Shown one piece after another: positions 49,541-59,426 of a stretch of 64,000 nucleotides of DNA. Each line of letters begins with the position of its first letter. Position 1 is the first letter of the stretch. The stretch is from Burkholderia ambifaria (GTDB taxonomy: Bacteria; Pseudomonadota; Gammaproteobacteria; Burkholderiales; Burkholderiaceae). A model generated the notes under the pieces. It worked only from the letters and a program-made list of their open reading frames with translations. It made no database searches and had not been told where the DNA came from. The translations under genes and the position numbers were made by a program. The stretch covers positions 11,916 to 75,915 of the forward strand of contig NZ_LKPJ01000015.1 of the NCBI RefSeq assembly GCF_001443045.1, given 5' to 3'.

Positions 49541-52500
49541 AATCCGCCAAAATCCCTCCAGAATGCATTAAACAATTCCTGATGGCTTTTCCGCTGAACT
49601 GGCACCAAATTCCAGAAATCATTGCTACCGCCAAATTCCCTGGGTTGAATATGATGTATATCGTACTCAGCCCATCCCCCTCGGGGTGTTGCATATCCTC
49701 GGTCGTACCATTCCTTAATGAAATTCCCTCGCTCGGTTGCGCCCCACGAAACCCTATCTGCAACAGGAACTTTTCCACCTATTCCGCTGGGGAAAGGGAT
49801 ACTGCGTCCGGTTCTCGGATCCGCTACCTCCGGATACAAATTGAGCATACCGCGGACACGACTAGCCAAACTCGAGTTTGAGGGTTTGGCTCGAGGCGTT
49901 TCTCCACAGGAGAGTCCCAGTGGATCAACCCATCCAAGCGAGTTGGGTGCATACACATAGAAGTTCACCCCTCCCATCAATCCGATCGGATCGGGATTGA
50001 TGAATCGCCCGATGTCCGGATCGTAGAACCGGAAAGTGTTGTAGTGCAACCCGGTCTCACGGTCCAGATACTGCCCCTGGAAGCGCAGGTTCTGTGGTCG
50101 TGGTGCGTGTATCAACGTCGGCGCGGCCACCGAAACTTCACCCCAGGAGGCTGTCGATCTCTGCGGAGCCCGCGCGATCCATTCCTCCTGCACTGAGTTT
50201 CCCCACACCTTGTAGCGAGCCTGCCAGACCAGTTCACCATCGGCGTCAGTCAGTTCCTCCGGGAGCCCTGAAACGTCGTTGTGAAAGTAGTAGACCGCAT
50301 CCCGTACATCCGCATCGTTCGCCGCCGACTTCCCTTGATCAATCCGAGCAAGCGGCACATAACTATTGGACTCGTACAAATACGTCAGCGCTTCCTCCCC
50401 CCGGCGGTCGTGATACGTCTCCTGCACCAACCGCATGCCGTCCCACAGAAAATCCGTACTCGCATAACTCCCATTGAGCTTCCGAATCCGCCGCCCAAAC
50501 GCGTCGTATTCGAAATGCGTCGTCCCGATGCCGAGCCGGTCCTTCGTCACGACCGACTTCAACTGGTTCCAATCGTCATACTCAAGAACCAGCTCTTTAG
50601 CAGGCCCGTGCCCACTCAGCTTGCGAACCAGCCGCCCATACGCGTCGTACTCAAAACGCTTGTCCTCGAACATCTTGAGCCGGTTGTGCTCGACATAGCC
50701 ACCGGGGTGATCGCTCGACACCAGGTTAGCCGCCGCATCCCAGCGAAACACTTCCGACGGCAATCCCGGCCCCGCCGCCTGTTCGATACGCCCCGTCGGG
50801 TCATACCGATAGCTCGTCGTGCCATAACGCTGATCACGCTTCTGGATCACGTCGCCTGCTGCATCGTATTGCCACTGCTTCGCAAGCAACTCGCCGCCCG
50901 CCTTGCCTCGCTGTGCAGCGTGCCGCGCACGACGCCCCACCGCGTCATACCCGAAATGGCTCGTCAGCTTGCCCTGCGTCCGTAGCACCTCGCGATGCAG
51001 ATCATCCCGTTCGATGTCCGCGACTGCAGCCCCATCGAAACGAATCTGGTGCACGTGCCCCGAACCGTAATGCAGCCAATCGATCGTGCGCTCGCCGGAA
51101 ATCGTCGTGCTGACGCGATTCCCAAGCTCGTCGTAGGTATGTGCGAGCCAGCCAGTCGGCGTGTACTCCTCGACGACCTCACCACGCGCGTCGTATTTCA
51201 AGCTGACCCGATTCTTCAGCGATGGCCCACGCGCGGCAAGCGCGTACAACTCGGCCGATGTGATGCGGCCTGCCTTGTCATACAGGTATTCGCAACGCTC
51301 ATGCGAGGCTTGCTTCGCCGTCAGTTGCCCGATCGCGTCGCGTTCGTATCGCGTCTCGATCTGCCCATCGCGTACGATCGTGCCTTGACCGCACACGTCG
51401 TACTCGTATGTACGCTTGTGGCCATCGAGGCCAATCTGCGTGGAAACCAGATCGCGACGGTCATATTGAAAGCGATACGTCTCACGATTTTCGTTGGTCA
51501 AACTCTCGAGCCTGAACGCATCGTCATAGCCGAACCGCACGACACGATCAGCCGCATCCGTACGCGACAACAACAATCCACGCGCATCGAGTTCGTAACG
51601 CGTGCTGCGCTGATTCGCATCAACAACTTCAACGAGACGCCCTGCCGCGTCGTAACGAAACGTCTGACGCGCACCATCAGCCGTCCCGATCCCCGTGACC
51701 CGCCCCATCGCATCCGTTTCGTACACGGTGGCGTGGCCGGCGGCATCCGTCACCCGCGCAAGCGCCCCACGTGCGTCATACGCAAACCGCGTGACCTTGC
51801 CGGAACAATCGGTATACGAGGTCAACTGCGCCCGACCATTCCACTCAAGGAACTTGTACCCGCCACGCGCATCGCGAATCGTATGCACGAGCCCACGATC
51901 GTCGCGGTAATACTCGGTCGCGCAGCCCGCCGGATCGCGCGTCATCGTCAGGTTGCCGCGATCGTCGTATCGGTAGATCCAGCGCGCATTGGCCGAATCG
52001 GTTTCAGCAACGGGCAGATCGTAGTGCCAGTTCCACTCCGTGCGCTCCACTTGGCCAAGCGCATCGATACGCTGCGTCTGCCGCCCGCGCTCGTCGTATT
52101 CGAAACGGGTCGTGTTGCCGGCCGGGTCGGTCGTGCTGACCAACTGCCGCATCGCATTCCACTCGAGTCGCCACACATGGCCTTCGGCATCCGTGTGACT
52201 CGTCGGCTGCTGGTCCTCGTTCCACGTCCACTGCGTAACGCGACCGATCTGGTCGGTGATCGTCACCGTACGCTGCGCGAGGTCCGCATCGAACGTGTAC
52301 GCTTCACCGTCGTCGGTCCAGTGGCGCACGACGCGCGCGTCGCGGCCAACGCCCTGCCACGCATAAAAGCACTTCAAGCCACCGCGCAACGTGTGCTGGA
52401 CCATCAGTCCACGCTCGTATGCGAACCGTCGCCCGGTGTGGCCGCTGCGATCGGTAACGGCCACCAACTCGCCAGCATCGTTGTACGCATAACGCACCAG

Positions 52501-53853
52501 CGTGTCGGGTTGTTCACCGTCCACCCCACGCGTCAGTTCGATCGTGGCAATGCGTCGAGGATGAGATATCTCATAGCCCAGCGTCAGCACGCGACCAGCG
52601 CTGTCACGCAGCCGCACAGGCCGCACAACCTCATCGGCCGCTTCCTGCTCGACCTCGATCCAGTTACCGTTGCGATCCTCGAGCCGCCACAGCTTGAGCG
52701 TCTCGCTGTCCGCATTGCTACGCGCGCGGCCAAAATCGCGATACACCCCATCGACCGTTTCAACCACGTAGTGGCCGCCTTCGGTGCAAATCAGGTAAAT
52801 CCCTTCCGGCACGCTGAAATGACTTTCACCCGGTGGCACGGCCGGGAACACGATATCGCGCCCCTGCTCATCCCAATACGTGATCGACGTGACCTCGCCA
52901 CGCTCACGCGCGAGCCGAAGCTCAACGCTGATCGGCACGCTCCATCCCGCCCCGAACAGGCTGTCCGCGCGATCATCGTGGCTACTGTAGAAACGCCGCC
53001 ACACGATCGGCAGTGGCCCGGGCAATGCGAAGTCGGTGTCGTCCGTGCCGTCGAGAATCTTGCCGCCGGTAATGACGTTGACCGGGTGACCGGCTGAAGG
53101 CCTCGCCAGACTGCCGAGCCAGGTCCCAAACGCACCGGCCGCAAAATTAATCGCAAGACACGGCACCTTGCTCTTGAGGAACTGCCCCCAGCTCATCTTG
53201 CCGCGGCCGCAGACCGCCAGCGCAATCCCGAGCGCAGCTCCCAGCCACCCGAGCCGCGTGGCCGACTTCACATCCCGCACCCGCTGCGTGCCGCCGCCGA
53301 TGAAAACGTTGTCGGAGCCTTCGGCGATCGTCCCGTCGCAAGTCGTCTTGTCACCAACCCGCGCCGCCGGCTGATCGTTGATGTAAACGCTCCCCGAACC
53401 ATCGGCGATCATCTGCGGCCCGGGATGGTCCGTGCACGCGACGGTATCGAGGTCCCCCGGCTGCGCCGCCCGCGCGGCCGGCTTGTCGTTGACGTAAACG
53501 TCCCCCGAGCCGCTCGCGATCTTGCCTTTGATCTCGGGCGGCGCGATCGCGTCGGCGAGCGCCTTCGCCCCGTCGTCGATGGCTTCGTTCATGCCGCTCG
53601 CTTCCATCAGCGCGCCCGAGCCGACCGCCACGCCGACACCGATCGCGATCACGAGCGGCGTCGCCAAACCGGCCGTGCCGATTTCGAGCGCGGCGAGGCC
53701 GACGAACACCAGCCCCTCCATCGCCTCCGCCACCAATGCGCCGACGACTGCACCGCCGATCACCGACCCGACCGTGCCGACCAGCTCACCCCAGAACGAC
53801 GTGTGCTGGATCGGGTCTTCGAAGCGCGCGGCCGCGAAGTGTTCCGCGCTCAC
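49537..53853 (-). CDS. T6SS PAAR-Rhs effector with HNH-type nuclease tip
   Basis: A 1438-residue polymorphic toxin. The prePAAR motif AAARFEDPIQHTSF is at residues 7-20, hydrophobic helices lie at about 28-78 and 200-247, and a PAAR domain spans 110-190 (SGDVYVNDKPAARAAQPGD, IADGSGSVYINDQPAAR). Rhs/YD repeats fill 260-1220. The core ends with FYDPDIGRFINPDPIGLMGG near 1288 and DPLGL at 1314. The last 124 residues are a different, AT-richer tip with the histidine pair and asparagine/histidine of an HNH fold (EYDIHHIQPREFGG, then NLVPVQRKSHQ). The GTG start at 53853 overlaps the stop of the DcrB-type adaptor gene. Exported by VgrG-mediated T6SS firing, it probably degrades DNA in rival cells. 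Confidence 0.95.
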   Translation of the reverse strand: MSAEHFAAARFEDPIQHTSFWGELVGTVGSVIGGAVVGALVAEAMEGLVFVGLAALEIGTAGLATPLVIAIGVGVAVGSGALMEASGMNEAIDDGAKALADAIAPPEIKGKIASGSGDVYVNDKPAARAAQPGDLDTVACTDHPGPQMIADGSGSVYINDQPAARVGDKTTCDGTIAEGSDNVFIGGGTQRVRDVKSATRLGWLGAALGIALAVCGRGKMSWGQFLKSKVPCLAINFAAGAFGTWLGSLARPSAGHPVNVITGGKILDGTDDTDFALPGPLPIVWRRFYSSHDDRADSLFGAGWSVPISVELRLARERGEVTSITYWDEQGRDIVFPAVPPGESHFSVPEGIYLICTEGGHYVVETVDGVYRDFGRARSNADSETLKLWRLEDRNGNWIEVEQEAADEVVRPVRLRDSAGRVLTLGYEISHPRRIATIELTRGVDGEQPDTLVRYAYNDAGELVAVTDRSGHTGRRFAYERGLMVQHTLRGGLKCFYAWQGVGRDARVVRHWTDDGEAYTFDADLAQRTVTITDQIGRVTQWTWNEDQQPTSHTDAEGHVWRLEWNAMRQLVSTTDPAGNTTRFEYDERGRQTQRIDALGQVERTEWNWHYDLPVAETDSANARWIYRYDDRGNLTMTRDPAGCATEYYRDDRGLVHTIRDARGGYKFLEWNGRAQLTSYTDCSGKVTRFAYDARGALARVTDAAGHATVYETDAMGRVTGIGTADGARQTFRYDAAGRLVEVVDANQRSTRYELDARGLLLSRTDAADRVVRFGYDDAFRLESLTNENRETYRFQYDRRDLVSTQIGLDGHKRTYEYDVCGQGTIVRDGQIETRYERDAIGQLTAKQASHERCEYLYDKAGRITSAELYALAARGPSLKNRVSLKYDARGEVVEEYTPTGWLAHTYDELGNRVSTTISGERTIDWLHYGSGHVHQIRFDGAAVADIERDDLHREVLRTQGKLTSHFGYDAVGRRARHAAQRGKAGGELLAKQWQYDAAGDVIQKRDQRYGTTSYRYDPTGRIEQAAGPGLPSEVFRWDAAANLVSSDHPGGYVEHNRLKMFEDKRFEYDAYGRLVRKLSGHGPAKELVLEYDDWNQLKSVVTKDRLGIGTTHFEYDAFGRRIRKLNGSYASTDFLWDGMRLVQETYHDRRGEEALTYLYESNSYVPLARIDQGKSAANDADVRDAVYYFHNDVSGLPEELTDADGELVWQARYKVWGNSVQEEWIARAPQRSTASWGEVSVAAPTLIHAPRPQNLRFQGQYLDRETGLHYNTFRFYDPDIGRFINPDPIGLMGGVNFYVYAPNSLGWVDPLGLSCGETPRAKPSNSSLASRVRGMLNLYPEVADPRTGRSIPFPSGIGGKVPVADRVSWGATERGNFIKEWYDRGYATPRGGWAEYDIHHIQPREFGGSNDFWNLVPVQRKSHQELFNAFWRDFGGL

Positions 53854-54308
53854 GACGCGTCACCCGGCCCGAGCAGGGTCGGTCTGGCGCCGCGCGGCTG
53901 GAAACTGGCGAGCATCCGGTCGGCGATCGCCTGCTGTTCCTCGGTCAGCGGTGCCGCGCTGGTCAGCGTCATCACGAGCACGCGTCCGGCATCATCCGAC
54001 GGGAACATGGTCTGCATTTGATGCCACAGCCGGCCGTCGCGCTCGTGCGTCGAATCGATCTGGATGCCCGCACGGCCGCCGACCGTCACCGGCCGGCGCG
54101 CCTTCTCGGTCAGCATCCGGGCATCGCGCGACGCCACTTCCCATTCGCGCGCGACGAACGCGTCGAGATTCTCCCCGTCGCGAAACCGCCCGCGGGCGAT
54201 CACGAGGTTGAGGCCGCCTGGGCCGACGTTCATCATCAGGATGTTGACGGTGCGGTCGAGCGCCGCGTCCGGCAGTTCGAAGGTGCCTTCGTGGATTGCG
54301 TAGTGCAT
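53850..54308 (-). CDS. DcrB/DUF1795 (Eag-type) T6SS effector adaptor
   Basis: A 152-residue protein of the DcrB-related DUF1795 family, which includes the Eag chaperones. MHYAIHEGTFELPDAALDR leads into a compact alpha/beta domain (LNLVIARGRFRDGENLDAFV; LWHQMQTMFPSDDAGRVLVM). Eag chaperones hold the N-terminal transmembrane helices of prePAAR Rhs effectors and load them onto VgrG; the effector encoded next has exactly such helices. Its stop overlaps the rhs GTG by 4 bp and it begins 17 bp after vgrG, so the order is vgrG-adaptor-effector-immunity. Confidence 0.9.
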   Translation of the reverse strand: MHYAIHEGTFELPDAALDRTVNILMMNVGPGGLNLVIARGRFRDGENLDAFVAREWEVASRDARMLTEKARRPVTVGGRAGIQIDSTHERDGRLWHQMQTMFPSDDAGRVLVMTLTSAAPLTEEQQAIADRMLASFQPRGARPTLLGPGDAS

Positions 54309-54325
54309 GGCTGGTGTCGTTCGAA

Positions 54326-56464
54326 TTATTTGTTGAGATCGATGCGCTTGCCGTTGACCATCACGCCGTCGTCGGTCATCAGGATCACGGAGCCCTTGTG
54401 CTCCAGGCGGATGCCTTCCGGCGCGAGCGAAATCGAGCTGTCCTGCACCTTCAGCAGGATGCCGCGCTCGGCCACGTAGACTTGCGTCCCGCCGCCGCCA
54501 TCCTTGGCCGGCGTCGTCACCTCGACGGTGGTCGCGGTCGTGGCGCGCTTCTCGGCGATCGTCTCGGTCAGGTTGCCCTGCGGAATCTGCTTTTCTTCGC
54601 TGCCGGTCGCCACGAGGACGGTACGCATCGGCCCCAGCACCTTGTGCGTCTCGCTGTTCTCGACGACAGTGTTCATGTCCTTCTGCGCATGCATGAAGAA
54701 TTCCTGCATGCCGTTCGTGTCGGTCATGCGGATTTCGTTCGACCCCTGCCCCTTGTGCGTCTGGCTCTTGATCCCCATCGTCTGCCCGGCCGCACCGTGA
54801 TACGGGTTGCCTTGCTCGCCGTTGAACACGCGGCCGACGATCACCGGGTTGTCCGGATCGCCCTGATTGAACGCCACGAGCACTTCCTGCTTGATCCGCG
54901 GAATCGCGGCCGCACCCCAGCCATCGCCCGCCCACGGTTGCGACACGCGCACCCACATCGAGTCGGACCCATCCTTCTTGCCGCGCCGGTCCCACGGAAA
55001 ATGCACCTTCACGGCGCTCCCGTTCGTATAGATCTCCTCGCCCTTCGGACCGACGACGATCGCCGACTGCGTGCCATGGATCACCGGCTTCGGCGTCGCA
55101 CGCGGCGCACGGTACGGAATCTTCTTCGGCAACAACGCGAAGCTGTTGCGGTACGGCAGCTTTGCGCTGTGCTGCGTGTAGTCGTTCACGGCCTCGTGAC
55201 GCACGTGCAGGATCACGTATTCCTGGTTGTTTTCGAGCACCGGGTGATTGGCCACGGTCACCGCGCCGGCCGTCGTCATGCGCCATGCGTAGCCGCCGCC
55301 GGTATAGCGATGGGCCTGCGCCTCTTCGGCTTCCATCGCGAAACGCGCGTAGCGGTTGCCGTCGTCGCCATGGTCGTACAGCGACTGGTGCTCGAACCGT
55401 TCGGTCGCGTCGAGCCGCGCGTGCTTGAGGTTCTGCGGCTCGGCCTCCACCAGCATCAGCGGCGACGACGGGTTCTGGTAGTTGAAGTCGCGAAACGTGA
55501 CCTTGCCGACACCGAAACGCCGTCCTTCGTGTAACTGATCAATACCGCTGTCCTCACTCGCCTCGGTCGCGGCGAACGGCACGGTGGCCAGCCCGTTGAT
55601 CGGACGGAACAGCAGGTTCGTGTCGCCGATCACGAGAAAGTGCTTGTCCTTCTCGTAGCGATGCGTCCAGACCAGCCCCTCCTGCTCCATCAACCGCGCG
55701 CAGAAGTTGTAGTAGGTCTCCTGATACATCACGACGTACTCGAGCGGCTTCTGGCTCGTCCGGATATCGAACACGAAATCGGAAAACTCGTGCTCCTGGA
55801 AAATCTCGGTGAGAATGTCCTGCGCGGTCTTGTTCTGGAAGATCCGGCAGTCGGTCGAGCGCGTCAGGAACCAGAACCACGGCACGGCCGTCAGGTGATA
55901 CTGGGTGACGTTCCCGGGGTTGCCGGCCCGGTCGAACGACGCAACGTAGCCGTCGAAGTAACGATCGTTATCGCCGGTGCCGGATGCGACGACGCGCTCG
56001 AGCGTCGACAAGCGGGCCTGCTGGTCGAACCGGATCTTGACCTGCTGGCCGATCAGGTCGTCCGGGCGCAGGTCGTGACGGTGCGACAGTAGGTCGAGAT
56101 GGATTTCCGGCAACCGGTTCACGTACTCGTCGACGACGGCCGCGCTGACCAGCAGCACGTCCGGGCCTAGCGGCGTATCGAGCGTCACGTAACGATTGAG
56201 CTGGGTCAGGCGCGCGGGGTTGGCGGCGCCGTTGATCGCCTCGGCAATCGCGCCGGGCGTCTTGTCCATCAGCGAAAAGCCGGTTTGCGCGAGTTGCATC
56301 GCGCGCTGGACGGTGTCGACGTGCCCGGCCAGGCCGGCAAGCGGCCCGAGGCTTCCGGCCACACTCGACGCGATCGGCGCGGCAAGGCCGCCAAGCGCGC
56401 TCAGGGAGCCGAGCGCACTGCCGCCCAAACCGTTGGGAATACCCCCGTTCGGAGCGAAACTCAT
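54326..56464 (-). CDS. vgrG: T6SS spike protein VgrG with an N-terminal extension
   Basis: A 712-residue VgrG. Residues 1-88 are an unusual Gly/Ala-rich, partly hydrophobic extension (GGIPNGLGGSALGSLSALGG, AMQLAQTGFSLMDK) before the VgrG domain starts near LNRYVTLDTPLGP. The gp27-like part includes NRYARFAMEAEEAQ, and the gp5-like OB fold has VRVSQPWAGDGWGAAAIPR and PRIKQEVLVAFNQGDPDNP near residues 510-545. The beta-helical spike continues to KIDLNK-like end. There is no large C-terminal effector domain. It forms the T6SS tip and here carries the PAAR-Rhs effector. Confidence 0.95.
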   Translation of the reverse strand: MSFAPNGGIPNGLGGSALGSLSALGGLAAPIASSVAGSLGPLAGLAGHVDTVQRAMQLAQTGFSLMDKTPGAIAEAINGAANPARLTQLNRYVTLDTPLGPDVLLVSAAVVDEYVNRLPEIHLDLLSHRHDLRPDDLIGQQVKIRFDQQARLSTLERVVASGTGDNDRYFDGYVASFDRAGNPGNVTQYHLTAVPWFWFLTRSTDCRIFQNKTAQDILTEIFQEHEFSDFVFDIRTSQKPLEYVVMYQETYYNFCARLMEQEGLVWTHRYEKDKHFLVIGDTNLLFRPINGLATVPFAATEASEDSGIDQLHEGRRFGVGKVTFRDFNYQNPSSPLMLVEAEPQNLKHARLDATERFEHQSLYDHGDDGNRYARFAMEAEEAQAHRYTGGGYAWRMTTAGAVTVANHPVLENNQEYVILHVRHEAVNDYTQHSAKLPYRNSFALLPKKIPYRAPRATPKPVIHGTQSAIVVGPKGEEIYTNGSAVKVHFPWDRRGKKDGSDSMWVRVSQPWAGDGWGAAAIPRIKQEVLVAFNQGDPDNPVIVGRVFNGEQGNPYHGAAGQTMGIKSQTHKGQGSNEIRMTDTNGMQEFFMHAQKDMNTVVENSETHKVLGPMRTVLVATGSEEKQIPQGNLTETIAEKRATTATTVEVTTPAKDGGGGTQVYVAERGILLKVQDSSISLAPEGIRLEHKGSVILMTDDGVMVNGKRIDLNK

Positions 56465-56597
56465 TCTTGTTCCTTGCTTATGTTCTCAGGTTCTATCGGC
56501 CGGTTTCCCGGCCCGAGGCCTCGATAATGTAGGTCAAAACCCCTCGGTGCGAAAGACATCGCGCAAACGTTTTCGTTCGCACCCCGATAATCGAAAT

Positions 56598-58487
56598 CTA
56601 GACCAGCGGCTGGACGCCGGGACGCGGTTGTCCGCGCCGAAGCAGCGCACCGGTCTGAGCCGAAAACAGCACGACCTGCACGAAGCTGGTGACCGGCACG
56701 TACGGCGCGAAAAACCGGTCCATCACGTGCGCGAACCCGCACAGGCTGAACCCGGCGAAACGCTGCTCGTCCACGACCAATCGCACTTCCAGCCCCTGCA
56801 CGAACGCCGACGCCGGCTTGCCCGGCAGCCAGCACCGCACGCGGGCGGTCGACAACGAGACGAGCGCATCGAAGCGCCGCCCGGCGTCGACGGAGTCCTC
56901 CGCCCAGCGCGCGCACAGCCGCCTGAGCTGGGTCAGGCCGCCCTTGTCCAACCGGATCGCCTGCGGCACGAGAAGTGACAGCAGATCCCACAGCGCCCCG
57001 TAGCGGAAAGCCGGCGCCCGGCTCCGGGTCGGCCGGTTCAGCAGCATGATCGTTCCCACCGGGTCGCCTTTCGCCAGCGCCAGCTCGCGCGCCTGCATCC
57101 CGGACAGGTCACCCTGCGTACACGAAAGCCGGATCGCCAGTTTGCGCTTGCCCGGATCGGCAGGTCGGCCGTCCCGATCGGTCAATTGGAGTTCGACGCC
57201 GTGGAGCGGTTCTGGCGTGTCGTCCGAGGCTGGGGCCGGCGTCGGTGCCTTGTCCGCCTGTTTGGCGTCGGAATCGACAGGCTTCTGCTTCGGTGCCCGC
57301 CTGGCCTCGTCGCGCAATACCGTCCAGAACAACCCCGGACGGCCGTCCATGCCGTGCCGTAGCGAATGGAATGGTGCGAGGGTGGATGGTCCCGCGTCGG
57401 AAACCTGACGAACGGCGTCGATCGACCAGATGTCCGTCTGCGACGTACCTGCTTGTGCAAGCGCCTTCACCGGGTAATACGCGCAACCGGCGTGCGTCTC
57501 GATCGGCGCGGCATCGTCCGGAAACAGGTTGATCACCGGCGTACAGAACAAGCGCACATGGTCAGCCGTCGCGGCGGCCAGGCGCCGGGCGCGATGCGAG
57601 TCGGGATGCACACCGGCGATCGCGAGATGCAGCGCGACGCGACGGCTGTCGCCGGCGGCCCGCTTGAGCGGTCGCATGTCGACGTCGACAAAGTCGAAAC
57701 GCTCCGGAACAGCGCAGTACTCCATCAGCAGGTGAAACGGCCCGAGGGCGTCATCAGGCGGCATGTCGAGCAGCGCATCGGTCGGCTCGAGGCCGACGGC
57801 CGTCAATGCCGCGCCCGGAAGACGCTTCCAGCGACCGGAATCGCCGGCTTCGGCGAAACTTCGTACGGCAAGCAGGAGCGCGGCGTCCGTGAGCGCCGCG
57901 ACGACCTCGCGCGCGCCGGAGAAGTGCAGACGCAACGTGTCCGGCACGATCGCGAAGGTCGCTTCCGTCGATGTCAGCTCGAACGTGACGGTCAGCAACC
58001 CGGTCGTTTCCGGGGGCAACGCCGCGTCTCGCGGCGCGATCGCCGACGTCGCGTAACGCACCGCCGCAACAGTCAGCGGCACGATCGTGACGTCATCCGA
58101 CGTACGAAATACTTCCAGGCCGGCGGGCGCGATCAATCGATCACCGCGACAGATGACGCGAGGTGCGGTCTGCTTGTCGGTCCAGTCACCATGAAATTGC
58201 GCGATCGCGCAGGAGGGAAACGGGCGCAGGAACGCGCCGTGCAGCGATTCGAGCAGAGCGTGCGTAAACGCCGGCACATCATCGTCGAGGCGGATGTCGT
58301 GAGCCGCCGCCATCAACGCGAACGACTGCAGCAGACGCTCGACATGCGGGTCTTCCGAACGCTCGCCGGTAATCGCCAGGCGTGCCGCGATCTTGGGGTA
58401 ACGCTGCGCGAAGGTCTGCATCGAACGGCGCAGCAGCGCGATCTCGCGTTCGAAGTGCGGAAGCAGATCGTTGGGTTCGAGGGCCAT
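56598..58487 (-). CDS. tssF: T6SS baseplate subunit TssF
   Basis: A 629-residue TssF/VasA (DUF879) protein. It begins LLPHFEREIALLRRSMQTFA, with the family segment RYPKIAARLAITGERSEDPH, followed by VERLLQSFALMAAAHDIRLD and FTHALLESLHGAFLRPFPS. It is a wedge component of the T6SS baseplate. The other core genes (tssB, C, E, G, K) are not next to it; only the vgrG-rhs effector set follows, 133 bp after. It therefore looks like an additional, orphan TssF. Confidence 0.95.
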   Translation of the reverse strand: MALEPNDLLPHFEREIALLRRSMQTFAQRYPKIAARLAITGERSEDPHVERLLQSFALMAAAHDIRLDDDVPAFTHALLESLHGAFLRPFPSCAIAQFHGDWTDKQTAPRVICRGDRLIAPAGLEVFRTSDDVTIVPLTVAAVRYATSAIAPRDAALPPETTGLLTVTFELTSTEATFAIVPDTLRLHFSGAREVVAALTDAALLLAVRSFAEAGDSGRWKRLPGAALTAVGLEPTDALLDMPPDDALGPFHLLMEYCAVPERFDFVDVDMRPLKRAAGDSRRVALHLAIAGVHPDSHRARRLAAATADHVRLFCTPVINLFPDDAAPIETHAGCAYYPVKALAQAGTSQTDIWSIDAVRQVSDAGPSTLAPFHSLRHGMDGRPGLFWTVLRDEARRAPKQKPVDSDAKQADKAPTPAPASDDTPEPLHGVELQLTDRDGRPADPGKRKLAIRLSCTQGDLSGMQARELALAKGDPVGTIMLLNRPTRSRAPAFRYGALWDLLSLLVPQAIRLDKGGLTQLRRLCARWAEDSVDAGRRFDALVSLSTARVRCWLPGKPASAFVQGLEVRLVVDEQRFAGFSLCGFAHVMDRFFAPYVPVTSFVQVVLFSAQTGALLRRGQPRPGVQPLV

Positions 58488-58829
58488 ACACGTTCCGGTG
58501 GCCGCTGCGCTCGCCGATTGGCCATGCAGCGTTAAAAAAATGCGGAACGATTCTATTCAGGCAATTGAAAATCGCGTTTCGAATTTACCGGGCAGCTTCC
58601 GGTCACGCATGACGGTTTCACCACGCCTGTCCGTCCCGGACGCCATAAACATCAAGGTCCGCTACGTGTGATCAGACGCTCCGGCATCTGCGTGGCAATG
58701 GTGGCAACCCGTTACAGCCGAACGCATCAAGACATTCCAATGTCCATGCATTCAGCGGCAGACCGGGCGGATTGCGTATCGGCAGGTGATGACTCGCAAT
58801 TGCTGCGCGCGAATGCCCGATGCGCCCCC
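58488..58829. other. Intergenic region between tssF and yfiB
   Basis: About 340 bp. It should contain the tssF promoter (an AT-rich stretch at 58530-58590). No gene or strong structure was recognised. Confidence 0.45.
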
Positions 58830-59345
58830 TCACCTCGGCGAAACCACGATCGCCGCTCGCCGATTCTGCGCCCGCCCGGCTACGGTCCGGTTGTCCCCGA
58901 CAGGATCGCTCTTCCCCTTCCCGACAACCGCAATCTGCTTCCGATCCAACCCCACGTCCACGAGCTCGATCGCCACCACTTCCGCCCGCCGCCTCGACAA
59001 CTCGAGATCGTAGGCAGCCTCCCCCTCCTCGTCCGAGTACCCGTAAACCCGCACGCCATTGATCCCCGCCGACCTCAATGTTCTTCCGATCCGCTCGACA
59101 ATCCGCCTGACATCCGGCCGGAGGTTATACCGATCGAAGTCGAACAAAATTGGCCCGGTCGACCCGAACTCGAACCCCTGCTCGGTTTCCTGGAACCCGG
59201 CCGACTTCAGCGCCGTGACCTGCGTCTGCGTGAGCCCCCGATGAAGCGGCGGCGGCGTATTGCATCCGGCAAGCAGCAAGCACAGCAGCACCGCGCTCCC
59301 GACGCACATCCGCCCAATGCTCACAGGCAACGAGTTTTTCATCAT
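58830..59345 (-). CDS. yfiB: YfiB-like OmpA-domain outer-membrane lipoprotein
   Basis: A 171-residue lipoprotein. The lipobox LLLAGC places the lipidated cysteine at residue 28, and residues 60-170 form an OmpA-like peptidoglycan-binding domain (ILFDFDRYNLRPDVRR; VYGYSDEEGEAAYDLELSRR). In the YfiBNR system YfiB binds and removes the repressor YfiR at the outer membrane, so that YfiN becomes active. It is the third gene of the leftward yfiR-yfiN-yfiB set, 81 bp after yfiN. Two adjacent ATG codons are possible starts. Confidence 0.85.
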   Translation of the reverse strand: MMKNSLPVSIGRMCVGSAVLLCLLLAGCNTPPPLHRGLTQTQVTALKSAGFQETEQGFEFGSTGPILFDFDRYNLRPDVRRIVERIGRTLRSAGINGVRVYGYSDEEGEAAYDLELSRRRAEVVAIELVDVGLDRKQIAVVGKGKSDPVGDNRTVAGRAQNRRAAIVVSPR

Positions 59346-59426
59346 CGACCCCTTCGTATGCGCCCGCGTCGCGTGCGCTTCTTATCCCGCCGCCGCGGCC
59401 TCGCCCGCAGCGCGAAACGATGGACA

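Noticed and set aside
50995..53097. 700-codon plus-strand frame opposite rhs
   Set aside because: Antisense shadow of the YD-repeat coding sequence; no ribosome site and no family trait.
37443..58487. Reading the whole island as a prophage or integrative element
   Set aside because: No integrase, terminase, capsid or transposase gene and no att-site repeat next to a tRNA was found; the phage-like parts are T6SS components.
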